64,000 bases of DNA from Antedon bifida. Its lineage: Eukaryota > Echinodermata > Crinoidea > Comatulida > Antedonidae. The DNA lies in contig OY727100.1 in NCBI GenBank assembly GCA_963402885.1, positions 17,391,395-17,455,394 of the forward strand, read 5' to 3'. Shown in pieces: positions 63,001 through 64,000 of this stretch. Under the pieces are notes generated by a model that was given only the letters and a program-made list of their open reading frames with translations, was not told the origin of the DNA and ran no database searches. Each line of letters opens with the position of its first letter. The first letter of the stretch is position 1. The translations under genes were made by a program, and so were the position numbers.

Positions 63001-63647
63001 TGGACAAGTGGTACATTGACTGCTGCCATTGAGGGCATACTGGCCCAACCCACATGGAACTGGGGCCGCTGTGCCATTAAGAAGACACGCATGACCGGCT
63101 GGGCATAACTCGCAAAGTTCTGCTCCCCCATAGCTGTAAAAACCCGCTAAACAATCCTGTAAAGAGAAAGTTAGTAGTTATTCATTAGTTAGCTTTTTTA
63201 AAAATAGATATAGAGTTAATGAATAAATTTGCAGTGTTATTTACATTTTTCCCCTGCAAAAGTACACACTGATTAATATATAAAGAATTTTTAGGAAACA
63301 AGCGATTTATGACACACCCAAGACCTAGCTTTGTCATTTAATTTAGAATAATAAAGATTTGGGAAAATTTATGTTCATGTTATCACTTGAATTCTCCACA
63401 TCGTTGGAGTGGACTCTTGGTCCAAATGACCAATAACAATACAAAATGTGTAGGTCATAGGAAATCAAAAGCTCTCTATTGAGATATCAAAGAACATCAT
63501 ATTGCATTTAATTGTAGGTGGGATATGTGATGTGATATTATTTAAACATTTAATGTTACCTTGCAATCAGCTTCTTCATCTTGAAAAGACAGTGCGTTGT
63601 AAGTACCTGTAGGGCATGGAACTCGTGCCCCACTTCCTCCACCACAG
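1..63647 (-). CDS. Giant multi-exon type I membrane protein: Ephrin_rec_like (GCC2/GCC3) Cys-rich ectodomain, TM helix, coiled-coil tail (partial both ends)
   Basis: One minus-strand gene fills the window. I placed 120 exons (x1 at the left/C-terminal edge to x120 at the right), each bounded by GT donor and AG acceptor, and checked that every exon length fits the phase of its neighbours. The sum is 28,683 nt, about 9,561 codons, with no in-frame stop seen. Order from the N-terminus: about 7,200 residues of CxxGxYC / CPxGTYxN / CxxCPxGYYC modules (x120-x19); membrane-proximal domains (x18-x16); one TM helix (x15); about 2,000 cytoplasmic residues (x14-x1) with DPxTG repeats and a long coiled coil. 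The Cys pattern is that of the Pfam Ephrin_rec_like family. The role as a cell-surface tether or receptor is inference. The start codon and signal peptide lie beyond 64000 and the stop codon beyond position 1. Two fused neighbouring genes are conceivable, but unbroken phase and absence of any stop argue against it. Confidence 0.9.
276..473 (-). CDS. Exon x2: Pro/Gly-rich cytoplasmic tail after the coiled coil
   Basis: Starts with two bases completing a Gly codon and ends one base into a Gly codon, with donor gtaagtgg. The sequence leaves the charged coiled-coil style. It contains LLGEPGYIPPEGLPPGVDP, then a predicted short helix around NVREMEEMLINSGG. It is probably a flexible C-terminal tail or a short docking motif. 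No domain is recognised. Confidence 0.85.
679..895 (-). CDS. Exon x3: charged coiled coil (distal)
   Basis: Encodes about 72 residues rich in Lys, Glu, Gln and Arg, for example KLLKEHQENMEKFQKAHD and KAKLEERRKRKQSLE. The heptad-like pattern indicates a continuous alpha-helical coiled coil. It is joined in phase 0 to x4 and in phase 1 to x2. Confidence 0.9.
1057..1545 (-). CDS. Exon x4: charged coiled coil
   Basis: 163 codons, phase 0 at both ends. The protein is almost entirely charged helix: KQLAEFDRVTTQKIEQAEKD near the start, a less regular stretch around MRELTPEEHLTKQYTEQ, then REEERRRKMQQQIQALEDEM. It continues the coiled coil of x5 and x7 and resembles myosin-tail or trichohyalin-like helices only in composition. 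Confidence 0.9.
1683..1997 (-). CDS. Exon x5: coiled coil
   Basis: 105 codons, phase 0 at both ends. Begins QRVAERPTLEQSLEGEDGKK and ends LAEKKEDLQRQHK. Helical and charged, with a Met/Ala/Asn-rich segment (MMNAKTNMADKRMQQ) in the middle. Confidence 0.9.
2215..2394 (-). CDS. Exon x6: coiled coil
   Basis: 60 codons, phase 0 at both ends, starting at an ATG codon that directly follows the acceptor. This Met is internal, since the frame continues upstream into x7. Sequence style: ENLTRTIDLEKERQKKILAD followed by KVLAMKDKHQNEMEGVLLKQ. Dense Lys/Glu/Gln helix. Confidence 0.9.
2546..2604. mobile_element. MITE family A, 3' half remnant
   Basis: Contains the gggcacatca...ttttttgtca...tttgatagtgtaga block also present at the 3' end of the full copy at 35856-36020. 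It lies in the intron 36 bp from the donor of x7. Confidence 0.6.
2640..6136 (-). CDS. Exon x7 (3.5 kb): DPxTG repeat block followed by long coiled coil
   Basis: By far the largest exon, 3,497 nt or about 1,165 residues. The first ~130 residues hold short repeats such as IHPQTGVVYPVGG, DPVTGLPIPIEVG and IDPETGDVIPLGG. Next comes a helical linker with a cluster around NCRHEQSVVEGAVKEMVKAR. A second repeat set follows (IRDPSGSGQQVPILG, EPLTGKLIPLGG, IDPVTEELSPIVG). The remaining ~800 residues are mostly coiled coil, with Ser/Thr-rich patches (AAVGTSSSTTAY) and a basic stretch (KAKMKNRLKNRKSTRKG). It begins in phase 1 and ends in phase 0. The cytoplasmic side is inferred from the TM helix in x15. 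The function of the DPxTG repeats is unknown to me. Confidence 0.92.
6502..6729 (-). CDS. Exon x8: first DPxTG-like repeat exon
   Basis: 76 codons, phase 1 to phase 1. Contains PDGNILCPDLIHVDKSTN, then LHPQNGHVMPIQGNVAYDPV and SRLVFTIDSATG. These are diverged members of the DPxTG/HPxxG repeat series that continues in x7. The exon is a complete phase 1-1 unit and could be duplicated or skipped without a frame change. Confidence 0.88.
6965..7125 (-). CDS. Exon x9: cytoplasmic linker
   Basis: Encodes VSGRVGALLNRMATDVGSEC, then QRIGAWGVLGEGTGAQL and PINREELLG. It joins in phase 2 to x10 and in phase 1 to x8. Moderately hydrophobic helix followed by a Gly-rich turn. No known domain is recognised. 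Confidence 0.85.
7360..8545 (-). CDS. Exons x10-x13: juxtamembrane helical region
   Basis: Four small exons: x10 7360-7472, x11 7851-7961, x12 8089-8226, x13 8409-8545, linked by phase 0 introns. They encode mostly helix. x13 starts DEVRTDEFWDYDRQVDLEGF, x12 includes KALYQKINNQTESLKGLWVA, x11 is LSIELERRKELGLRFEAVLK, and x10 includes FMASAREAIRLLNEGAEKLS. The predominance of phase 0 here contrasts with phase 1 in the ectodomain. The region probably begins the cytoplasmic rod. Confidence 0.88.
7518..7675. mobile_element. Probable short interspersed element
   Basis: A compositionally distinct, GC-richer block in the x10/x11 intron, from about aaactggaggtccagtgtac to gccctctggaagaacagtc, with ctttcgagacgagtaggggg in the middle. 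It looks like a dispersed-repeat body. No tRNA box or terminal repeat is clear, so its class is unassigned. Confidence 0.4.
8814..9009 (-). CDS. Exon x14: basic cytoplasmic juxtamembrane segment
   Basis: Begins directly after the TM helix with MLFRKYGWEKISYIRPKYRA, a basic aromatic stop-transfer-like stretch that fits a cytoplasmic side by the positive-inside rule. It continues with Tyr-containing motifs (DFDDYSSKG and VKKYSRN) that could be phosphorylation or sorting sites (speculative). It ends at donor gtgaggaac after VVLADG. Confidence 0.88.
9317..9505 (-). CDS. Exon x15: transmembrane helix exon
   Basis: 63 codons, phase 0 at both ends. Begins YVRVMAENAQCSEDGPFFP on the extracellular side. 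After LLTPD it encodes an uncharged run, WILIGIMMACVLFLTILLII, long enough for one membrane helix and completed by AL at the splice site. It is the only clear TM segment I found in the gene and sets type I topology: Cys-rich part outside, coiled coil inside. Confidence 0.93.
9813..9975 (-). CDS. Exon x16: second half of membrane-proximal beta (possibly cupredoxin-like) domain
   Basis: Encodes ENLYNTNEQFDYGGFRELEE, then SYKFVDPGVYVFYMSDNPNR. The F-x-x-PGVYVF pattern followed by a surface strand resembles the end of cupredoxin folds. No His/Cys/Met copper-ligand set is obvious, so this is a fold guess only. It continues the domain begun in x17 (VCLLYGETMMFSVDN and HYPVYDR). Confidence 0.85.
10051..10407. 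mobile_element. MITE with 18-bp terminal inverted repeats
   Basis: The left end aggtaggcttatgtcgac and the right end gtcaacataagcctacct are reverse complements with one mismatch, 357 bp apart, inside the x16/x17 intron. The interior has a (CA)n tract at 10138-10154 and no transposase. Target-site duplication is not evident. Confidence 0.75.
10503..10782 (-). CDS. Exon x17: linker with RRRR-D furin-type site and start of membrane-proximal domain
   Basis: Begins (D)NGFLGVYTPDPVQ, passes through an N-glycosylation-rich Ser/Thr/Asn linker (NVTVPVSNSTVSS) and then RRRRDVSNSM. The R-R-R-R-D codons lie at 10649-10663. The exon ends with IENPTVCLLYGETMMFSVDN and HYPVYD. The tetrabasic site matches the furin consensus RX(K/R)R and sits between the Cys-rich array and the TM helix. 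Cleavage there would leave the beta domain attached to the membrane. Confidence 0.88.
10649..10663 (-). other. Tetrabasic furin-type cleavage motif (RRRR-D) in x17
   Basis: Codons cga aga cgt aga gat on the minus strand give Arg x4 then Asp, just after a Ser/Thr/Asn-rich linker and before the last folded extracellular domain. This matches the furin minimal site. Cleavage itself is inferred. Confidence 0.7.
10982..11282 (-). CDS. Exon x18: membrane-proximal Cys-containing domain
   Basis: Starts in phase 0 with GCLSPDKYISYDTTLSLCIC, then EEICDLECRLAQRNTITMVC and an acidic strand-like stretch (PYIKVEFTDTGETVNIPV). The Cys spacing no longer follows the CxxGYYC pattern, so this is a different small domain capping the array. 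No family name can be given. Confidence 0.85.
11388..11776 (-). CDS. Exon x19: last Cys-rich modules of the array
   Basis: Begins (G)YYCPANSSESTPCPIGTYNN. It then has an EGF/TNFR-like spacing (DCLDCPIDHFNHLTGQEGC and FHCG) and a Cys-dense end (ECLCSGTGREF, KCPCAHGYET, DLCSEGQT). It ends in phase 0. This exon is the transition from regular Ephrin_rec_like repeats to the membrane-proximal domains. Confidence 0.88.
12184..12699 (-). CDS. Exon x20: Cys-rich repeats
   Basis: The largest ectodomain exon (172 codons). It holds about seven half-modules in series, from CHLCPAGHYCPNDTANHFG through CPGGSYCPTNSSTPQPCPAG to CEICPGGQYGNDDDRQFCEI. It is phase 1 at both ends. It probably arose by loss of introns between units that are separate elsewhere. 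Confidence 0.9.
13030..14327 (-). CDS. Exons x21-x24: Cys-rich repeats
   Basis: x21 13030-13143, x22 13480-13605, x23 13837-13974, x24 14187-14327. All are phase 1-1, each carrying one to two half-modules, and each intron splits a Gly codon except the x21/x22 junction (Ala). Examples: CPIAHFCPEATDEPIACPPG (x21), CKPCPPGFWCN (x22), CVKCPAGYICSDDN (x23), GRYCVGGIDAGPCTAG (x24). Confidence 0.88.
13198..13260. mobile_element. Possible repeat fragment
   Basis: The string gtcagtggcagatccagg followed by an A-rich gggtgct block resembles the end of a common dispersed repeat of animal genomes. It rests on recognition only and is weak. Confidence 0.25.
14516..15238 (-). CDS. Exons x25-x26: Cys-rich repeats
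   Basis: x25 14516-14728 and x26 14981-15238, both phase 1-1. x25 contains CDPCPVGRYCMYNTSEPQPC and an atypical CPSYNYCPEG in which the usual Gly is replaced. x26 has DDCLPCEAGHYCETTGLSEP followed by PTGVCNAGYYCPSFAE and PCPVGYFCESNTGVPEGC. Confidence 0.88.
15507..16891 (-). CDS. Exons x27-x30: Cys-rich repeats
   Basis: x27 15507-15707, x28 15884-15985, x29 16221-16415, x30 16692-16891. x27-x29 are phase 1-1. x30 begins in phase 2, completing the Gly codon GG|C left by x31. x27 has CQPCLGGMYCETPGLAYPTG. x28 is one of the shortest (34 codons; CPEGYYCISGTTDNGQPC). x29 has CDPGYICISGSDTATPGDG. x30 has CEPCAPGQYCTAESSETG. Confidence 0.87.
16492..16629. mobile_element. Tc1/mariner-pogo-like MITE
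   Basis: Begins cagcagaaccc and ends gggttctactg followed by TA. The interior carries the mirrored pair agtggacacctt and aaggtgtccctt, making the 138-bp element a near palindrome. The CAGTAGAACC-type end resembles pogo/Tigger-derived MITEs. Fragments with the same gtagaaccc end occur near 9240 and 38705. Confidence 0.65.
17050..19021 (-). CDS. Exons x31-x34: higher-order repeat copy 1 (most C-terminal, shortened)
   Basis: x31 17050-17281, x32 17439-17946, x33 18104-18426, x34 18644-19021. Marker C (GTGHDWQPCPSGTY) lies in x34, marker B (CPAGTYNNENRQASCKPCPE and YYCPINTTDPNTFPCPAGTF) in x33, marker A (NGYYQNDIGQAECKECEE, then GYFCDN) in x32/x31. The x32/x33 junction is phase 0, unusual in this array. 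Large exons suggest that several introns found in other copies are absent here. Confidence 0.88.
19113..24385 (-). CDS. Exons x35-x44: higher-order repeat copy 2
   Basis: x35 19113-19298, x36 20022-20237, x37 20399-20554, x38 20874-21011, x39 21107-21457, x40 21673-21852, x41 22215-22393, x42 22874-23087, x43 23270-23573, x44 24093-24385. Marker C (GTGLDWMPCPAGTY) is in x44, marker B (CDAGKFQDEERQGSCKECLP, then CPAGTEWSDQYPCSPGTFNN) in x43/x42, marker A (CPSGTYQDTPGKWTCKECPE, then GFYCNATFGPV) in x39. Most introns are phase 1 in Gly codons. The x42/x41 intron is phase 2 in a Ser codon and x44/x43 is phase 0. Confidence 0.88.
22508..22720. mobile_element. MITE-like inverted-repeat element
   Basis: The left flank aggcttaaagcctggcttaa and the reverse complement of the right flank (aggccttaagccaggtctta) are similar over about 30 bp in the x41/x42 intron. 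The right side ends in ctgtattcactccagg. Imperfect repeats, class unknown. Confidence 0.45.
23710..24010 (+). mobile_element. LINE-like 3' end with (TCAA)n tail
   Basis: A 300-bp block ending ggttaataaagtaa and then a pure tcaa tetranucleotide tract (about 23980-24010) in the x43/x44 intron. A 3' region plus a short tandem tail is typical of truncated non-LTR retrotransposons. No coding part is retained. Confidence 0.5.
24731..29446 (-). CDS. Exons x45-x55: higher-order repeat copy 3
   Basis: x45 24731-25018, x46 25274-25510, x47 25767-25877, x48 25969-26190, x49 26429-26608, x50 26832-26984, x51 27397-27555, x52 27878-27972, x53 28307-28475, x54 28901-29029, x55 29303-29446. Marker C (GTGRNWTACPRGTYGD) is in x55. 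Marker B (CPAGTYQDLEGKADCNECPA, then CPNGTEYDIQFPCPKGTFNN) is in x53/x52. Marker A (CPAGTYQNEEGQWSCKECPE, then GFYCDD) is in x48. x52 is only 95 nt. The x53/x52 intron is phase 2. Confidence 0.88.
27037..27180 (+). mobile_element. tRNA-derived SINE-like element
   Basis: Contains a box A-like tagcttggtgatta (27047-27060) and a canonical box B ggttcaatcc (27091-27100), about 40 bp apart as in Pol III internal promoters. A non-tRNA body and an A-rich end follow. It lies in the x50/x51 intron. Confidence 0.65.
29569..33271 (-). CDS. Exons x56-x64: higher-order repeat copy 4
   Basis: x56 29569-29793, x57 30026-30207, x58 30346-30535, x59 30654-30791, x60 31000-31250, x61 31429-31711, x62 31875-32246, x63 32558-32797, x64 33066-33271. 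Marker C (GTGFDWQPCPRGTFNN) is in x64, marker B (CVAGTYANTTGFAECLECPE, then CPPGTDSEFAFPCPEGTYYN) in x63/x62, marker A (CENGTYQDEEGQSSCKICPS, then GYFCDNTM) in x60. Phase 2 introns occur at x58/x57, x61/x60 and x65/x64. Confidence 0.88.
33306..33430. mobile_element. MITE family A, degraded copy
   Basis: The left end taagctctatccacactatcaaact matches the terminal repeat at 35856. The interior gacaaaaaaatgt...tttgggcaca follows the same order. The right end (aactagtttagtgtat) is eroded. Confidence 0.55.
33531..37761 (-). CDS. Exons x65-x73: higher-order repeat copy 5
   Basis: x65 33531-33726, x66 34298-34495, x67 34724-34870, x68 35058-35344, x69 35486-35669, x70 36112-36414, x71 36706-36957, x72 37169-37345, x73 37513-37761. 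Marker C (GTGLDWQPCPAGTYSN) is in x73. Marker B (CDAGTYAAITQQAECTECPA, then CPNGTRYSTEFPCPPGTFNS) is in x72/x71. Marker A (CPSGTYQPDSGQWDCDTCPA, then GYYCDN) is in x69, followed in x68 by CPAGYYC and CLSGTKRADQYPCPSGTYGN-like units. Confidence 0.88.
35856..36020. mobile_element. MITE family A, full copy
   Basis: 165 bp. The left end aaagctctgtctacactatc and the right end (reverse complement aaagccttgtctacattatc) form terminal inverted repeats of about 24 bp. The inner gtgatgtgtccaaatatgg mirrors ccatatatgggcacatcac. Lies in the x69/x70 intron. Relatives are at 2546, 33306 and 55463. Confidence 0.75.
38000..42248 (-). CDS. Exons x74-x82: higher-order repeat copy 6
   Basis: x74 38000-38296, x75 38456-38614, x76 38811-39044, x77 39285-39452, x78 39798-39959, x79 40122-40361, x80 40683-40967, x81 41620-41784, x82 41880-42248. 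Marker C is diverged (GT|GYDLQSCPRGTYSD across x83/x82). Marker B (GSIYPDSCVAGTYAPL, then CPEGTERSTQFPCPPGTFNN) is in x82/x81. Marker A (GSIEPVRCDSGTYQDQVGQW, then GYYCDNVMEPVVL) is in x78. All introns are phase 1. Confidence 0.88.
39503..39565 (+). mobile_element. Possible tRNA-like SINE head
   Basis: gcagtggcataacggctatg resembles a tRNA box A region. The expected box B about 35 bp on is degenerate. A weak call. Confidence 0.3.
41271..41536. repeat. 21-bp minisatellite
   Basis: About 12 tandem copies of gacatgtgatagcttaggac(a) with point variants, in the x80/x81 intron. The 21-bp period is a multiple of three, which makes a spurious open frame on the minus strand. Confidence 0.9.
42390..46921 (-). 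CDS. Exons x83-x92: higher-order repeat copy 7 (N-terminal, partial)
   Basis: x83 42390-42617, x84 42983-43096, x85 43429-43584, x86 43798-43976, x87 44105-44273, x88 44393-44554, x89 44881-45024, x90 45335-45430, x91 46180-46457, x92 46660-46921. Marker B is in x92 (CNAGSYQNETGQSSCENCPI, then EHPCPEGTFNNLTE) and marker A in x88 (GSIEPVRCVSGTYQDQEGQG, then GYYCDNTLEPVVL). Marker A here is nearly identical to that of copy 6, suggesting a recent duplication or conversion. x87/x86 and x92/x91 are phase 2 Gly-codon introns. In x83 the GTY unit is replaced by CRNNSEVNHTHAEMC. Confidence 0.87.
42862..42950. repeat. Two-copy ~42-bp tandem duplication
   Basis: caaagattggaccatcagaa...agttacaatcttgg is followed by caaagattagaatatctgaa...ggttacaatcttga in the x83/x84 intron. 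Two diverged tandem copies. Confidence 0.6.
45431..46179. other. 750-bp intron (x90/x91) with short inverted repeats
   Basis: Contains cagggagttctaattacaactccctgctc at about 45714-45741 and a further aactccctgctc at about 45773. These form short hairpins. Nothing else is recognised. Confidence 0.5.
47217..51466 (-). CDS. Exons x93-x98: Cys-rich repeats N-terminal to the higher-order repeats
   Basis: x93 47217-47392, x94 48908-49100, x95 49638-49754, x96 49966-50193, x97 50651-50836, x98 51242-51466. The same module type continues (x96 CLDCLPGYHCVPDNDPVLCP; x97 CIDCDPGYYCDATGLSDKTG; x98 CTICPVGKYCSGTGQTTVTG). x94 lacks two canonical cysteines (PDGNISAGYWSDRKAHES where PTGxCxxGYYC is expected). 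x96 has ICAKRHYCPDG in place of CPxGHYCPxG. The x94/x93 intron is phase 2. Confidence 0.86.
47393..48907. other. Longest intron in the window (x93/x94), no element recognised
   Basis: 1.5 kb between exons that otherwise lie 100-700 bp apart. It contains a (GA)n tract near 47945 and AT-rich single-copy-looking sequence. A 90-codon open frame at 48471-48743 on the minus strand lacks the Cys pattern and looks fortuitous. Confidence 0.6.
49180..49420 (-). mobile_element. tRNA-derived SINE family B copy
   Basis: On the minus strand the sequence reads ggccgagagattggaaccgt, then an atagcc/atcgg block and a box B-like ggtttcgaggctc (plus 49353-49363), followed by a conserved-looking body to about 49180. 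The head matches the copy at 55981-56053. Confidence 0.55.
51075..51125 (-). mobile_element. Possible tRNA-like SINE fragment
   Basis: The minus strand contains tagttcgaattcactc, a box B-like motif, preceded by acgcgagtgatatg. It lies in the x97/x98 intron. A weak call. Confidence 0.3.
51773..54470 (-). CDS. Exons x99-x104: Cys-rich repeats
   Basis: x99 51773-52003, x100 52112-52231, x101 52593-52775, x102 52976-53168, x103 53553-53770, x104 54093-54470. x99 has TFALPGYYAPEGS, where both cysteines of a CxxGYYC loop are Ala. x101 includes CPLCDPGWYCDAPGLTTPRA. x102 ends and x103 begins at a phase 0 junction. x104 is long (126 codons), with CIACTAGYWCGVATINPYEC and CKTCEAGYYCDSNSTSETD. Confidence 0.86.
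54729..57368 (-). CDS. Exons x105-x110: Cys-rich repeats
   Basis: x105 54729-54878, x106 55122-55286, x107 55766-55912, x108 56126-56352, x109 56523-56814, x110 57135-57368. Mostly phase 1; x109/x108 is phase 2 in a Gly codon. x107 has CTVCPPGMYCGWGTAG, x109 CPSGYYCGEGTSEYDGNEC, x110 CNPGYICDEASTSPSPGDG. Donor of x107 follows LA-type codon A|AT (Asn) instead of the common Gly split. Confidence 0.86.
55463..55515. mobile_element. MITE family A, 3' fragment
   Basis: catatgggcacattgttttt...gtcacataaagtttga matches the right half of the full copy at 35856-36020. The terminal repeat is lost. Confidence 0.5.
55981..56053 (-). mobile_element. tRNA-derived SINE family B head
   Basis: The minus strand reads gagtggccgagtggttaaga (a tRNA-like box A region of the Leu/Ser type), then cagtggaaccgtaatgcata and gccataataccgg. 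The same order appears at 49180-49420. The body is missing. Confidence 0.6.
57771..61687 (-). CDS. Exons x111-x117: regular ~50-residue Ephrin_rec_like units
   Basis: x111 57771-57955, x112 58241-58369, x113 58574-58850, x114 59481-59642, x115 60191-60337, x116 61022-61234, x117 61577-61687. The modules here follow a simpler pattern, GxYSxGxxxxCxxCPAGxxC (for example GTYSLGTAISCTDCPPAYYC; GFYSIGQQTSCTGCPAGY; GTYSTGSLTSCLQCPAGSSC). This is close to textbook Ephrin_rec_like units. For x113 I chose the second AG of ...TTTCAGAG, because only that acceptor keeps phase with x114. Confidence 0.86.
59927..60160. repeat. 17-bp minisatellite with two monomer variants
   Basis: About 14 tandem copies of a 17-bp unit in the x114/x115 intron. 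Variant 1 is tgtttctaacattcaac and variant 2 is tgtccctaacaatcaac. The variants are interspersed in a non-random order. Confidence 0.9.
60430..60906. mobile_element. MITE-like element with CACACCAAAA ends
   Basis: Left cacaccaaaa (60430-60439) and right ttttggtgtg (60897-60906) are perfect inverted repeats. The interior repeats actccggag three times and carries an inner ttttggtgtgaaag at about 60478, suggesting nested or rearranged copies. Lies in the x115/x116 intron. It may be hAT-related, which is a guess. Confidence 0.6.
61766..61993. mobile_element. MITE with ~40-bp imperfect inverted repeats
   Basis: The left end taagggtattttacaccttc aligns with the reverse complement of the right end (taaagcgtctttacgcctgc). 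The similarity continues through tccagcaccag / tccagctccgg over about 40 bp. The interior (~140 bp) is AT-rich. Lies in the x117/x118 intron. Confidence 0.6.
62098..63647 (-). CDS. Exons x118-x120: N-terminal-most visible Ephrin_rec_like units
   Basis: x118 62098-62420, x119 62795-63156, x120 63560-63647. x118 reads SAGATQCTICPEGQKCPDPS and later CEYNEVNDGNNVYCLPCPAG. x119 reads DCLAGFYSYGGAELCELCPA and CPSGFKCPSTYEAPVYCEEG. x120 starts with one base completing a codon from an exon beyond the window, then CGGGSGARVPCPTGTYNALS. No signal peptide or start codon is visible. Confidence 0.86.
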
Positions 63648-64000
63648 CTAAAACAAAAAGATAATGAAGTTGTATATTGGCAGTCTCAATCAAATGAGTG
63701 AATGAAAACAATGGTGTTTTTCTATATAGCACATTGCAATTCAAAAATTTGACAATCAATAAAAAAAAATCAACATAAACACACATAGATTGAGAATGCA
63801 ATTTAACTGGTTATTTAACTTTTGTACTCTGTCTGCTGCCATAAAAATGCAATTGTAATATACTAAAAACTCTATATTTACAGTAACCAGGTGTACAGTC
63901 GACTCCCAATACTACTGTAGACACTTCTGAAGTTCCCAATTATACTATTAAAAACACATTCGAAATACAAACATTTCAGGAAAATCTGACATGTATAATA

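Larger units (their letters stand above)
6137..63559. other. Other introns over 300 bp, nothing recognised
   Basis: I see only AT-rich sequence without genes in: 6137-6501, 9506-9812, 11777-12183, 12700-13029, 19299-20021, 20555-20873, 24386-24730, 27556-27877, 27973-28306, 28476-28900, 32247-32557, 33727-34297, 43097-43428, 44555-44880, 45025-45334, 50194-50650 (a tttgcatatttat repeat near 50555), 51467-51772, 52232-52592, 53169-53552, 53771-54092, 56815-57134, 57369-57770, 58851-59480, 62421-62794 and 63157-63559. The intron 9010-9316 holds only a possible gtagaaccc MITE fragment. The stretch 63648-64000 has no supported exon. Confidence 0.5.

Noticed and set aside
1-63647. Several neighbouring genes of the same family instead of one
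   Set aside because: No stop codon, poly(A) signal context, signal peptide or phase break was found between any two adjacent exons. It still needs transcript proof.
63882-63911. Possible extra exon reading VDCTPGY on the minus strand
   Set aside because: Its only GT donor leaves the codon after one base, while x120 needs two bases from the previous exon. The sequence is also very short.

Overview
The window looks like intron-rich, AT-rich genomic DNA from an invertebrate animal, perhaps a marine deuterostome. That placement is an inference from gene style, short introns and MITE/SINE debris, and is not proven. I see one protein-coding gene. It lies on the minus strand, occupies almost the whole window, and runs off both ends. 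Reading from right (N-terminal side) to left (C-terminal side), I placed 120 GT-AG exons between 63647 and 1. They join in phase without a stop. By hand addition they total about 28.7 kb of coding sequence, or about 9,560 residues, with neither start nor stop codon in view. Exons are numbered x1 to x120 from the left (C-terminal) edge.

Region 11.4-63.6 kb (x19-x120) encodes the extracellular part. It is about 7,200 residues of cysteine-rich modules of the Ephrin_rec_like (GCC2/GCC3) type, with CxxGxYC, CPxGTYxN and CxxCPxGYYC patterns and many N-glycosylation sequons. The stretch from about 47 kb down to 17 kb is built of six to seven copies of a multi-exon higher-order repeat, spaced about 4-5 kb apart.

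Region 9.3-11.3 kb (x15-x18) encodes a membrane-proximal ectodomain: a Cys-containing region, a Ser/Thr/Asn-rich linker with an RRRR-D furin-type site, a possible cupredoxin-like domain, and a single transmembrane helix. Region 1-9.0 kb (x1-x14) encodes about 2,000 cytoplasmic residues: a basic juxtamembrane stretch, helical exons, a block of about 15 short DPxTG...P repeats, and a very long charged coiled coil. One cytoplasmic exon, x7, is 3.5 kb. The intact reading frame suggests a giant type I membrane tether or receptor linking a long extracellular Cys-rich filament to a cytoplasmic coiled coil. Its function is unknown to me.

The introns carry small mobile elements (several MITE-like inverted-repeat elements, tRNA-derived SINE-like pieces, a LINE-like 3' tail) and two minisatellites. 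I found no second gene, RNA gene, CRISPR array or promoter.
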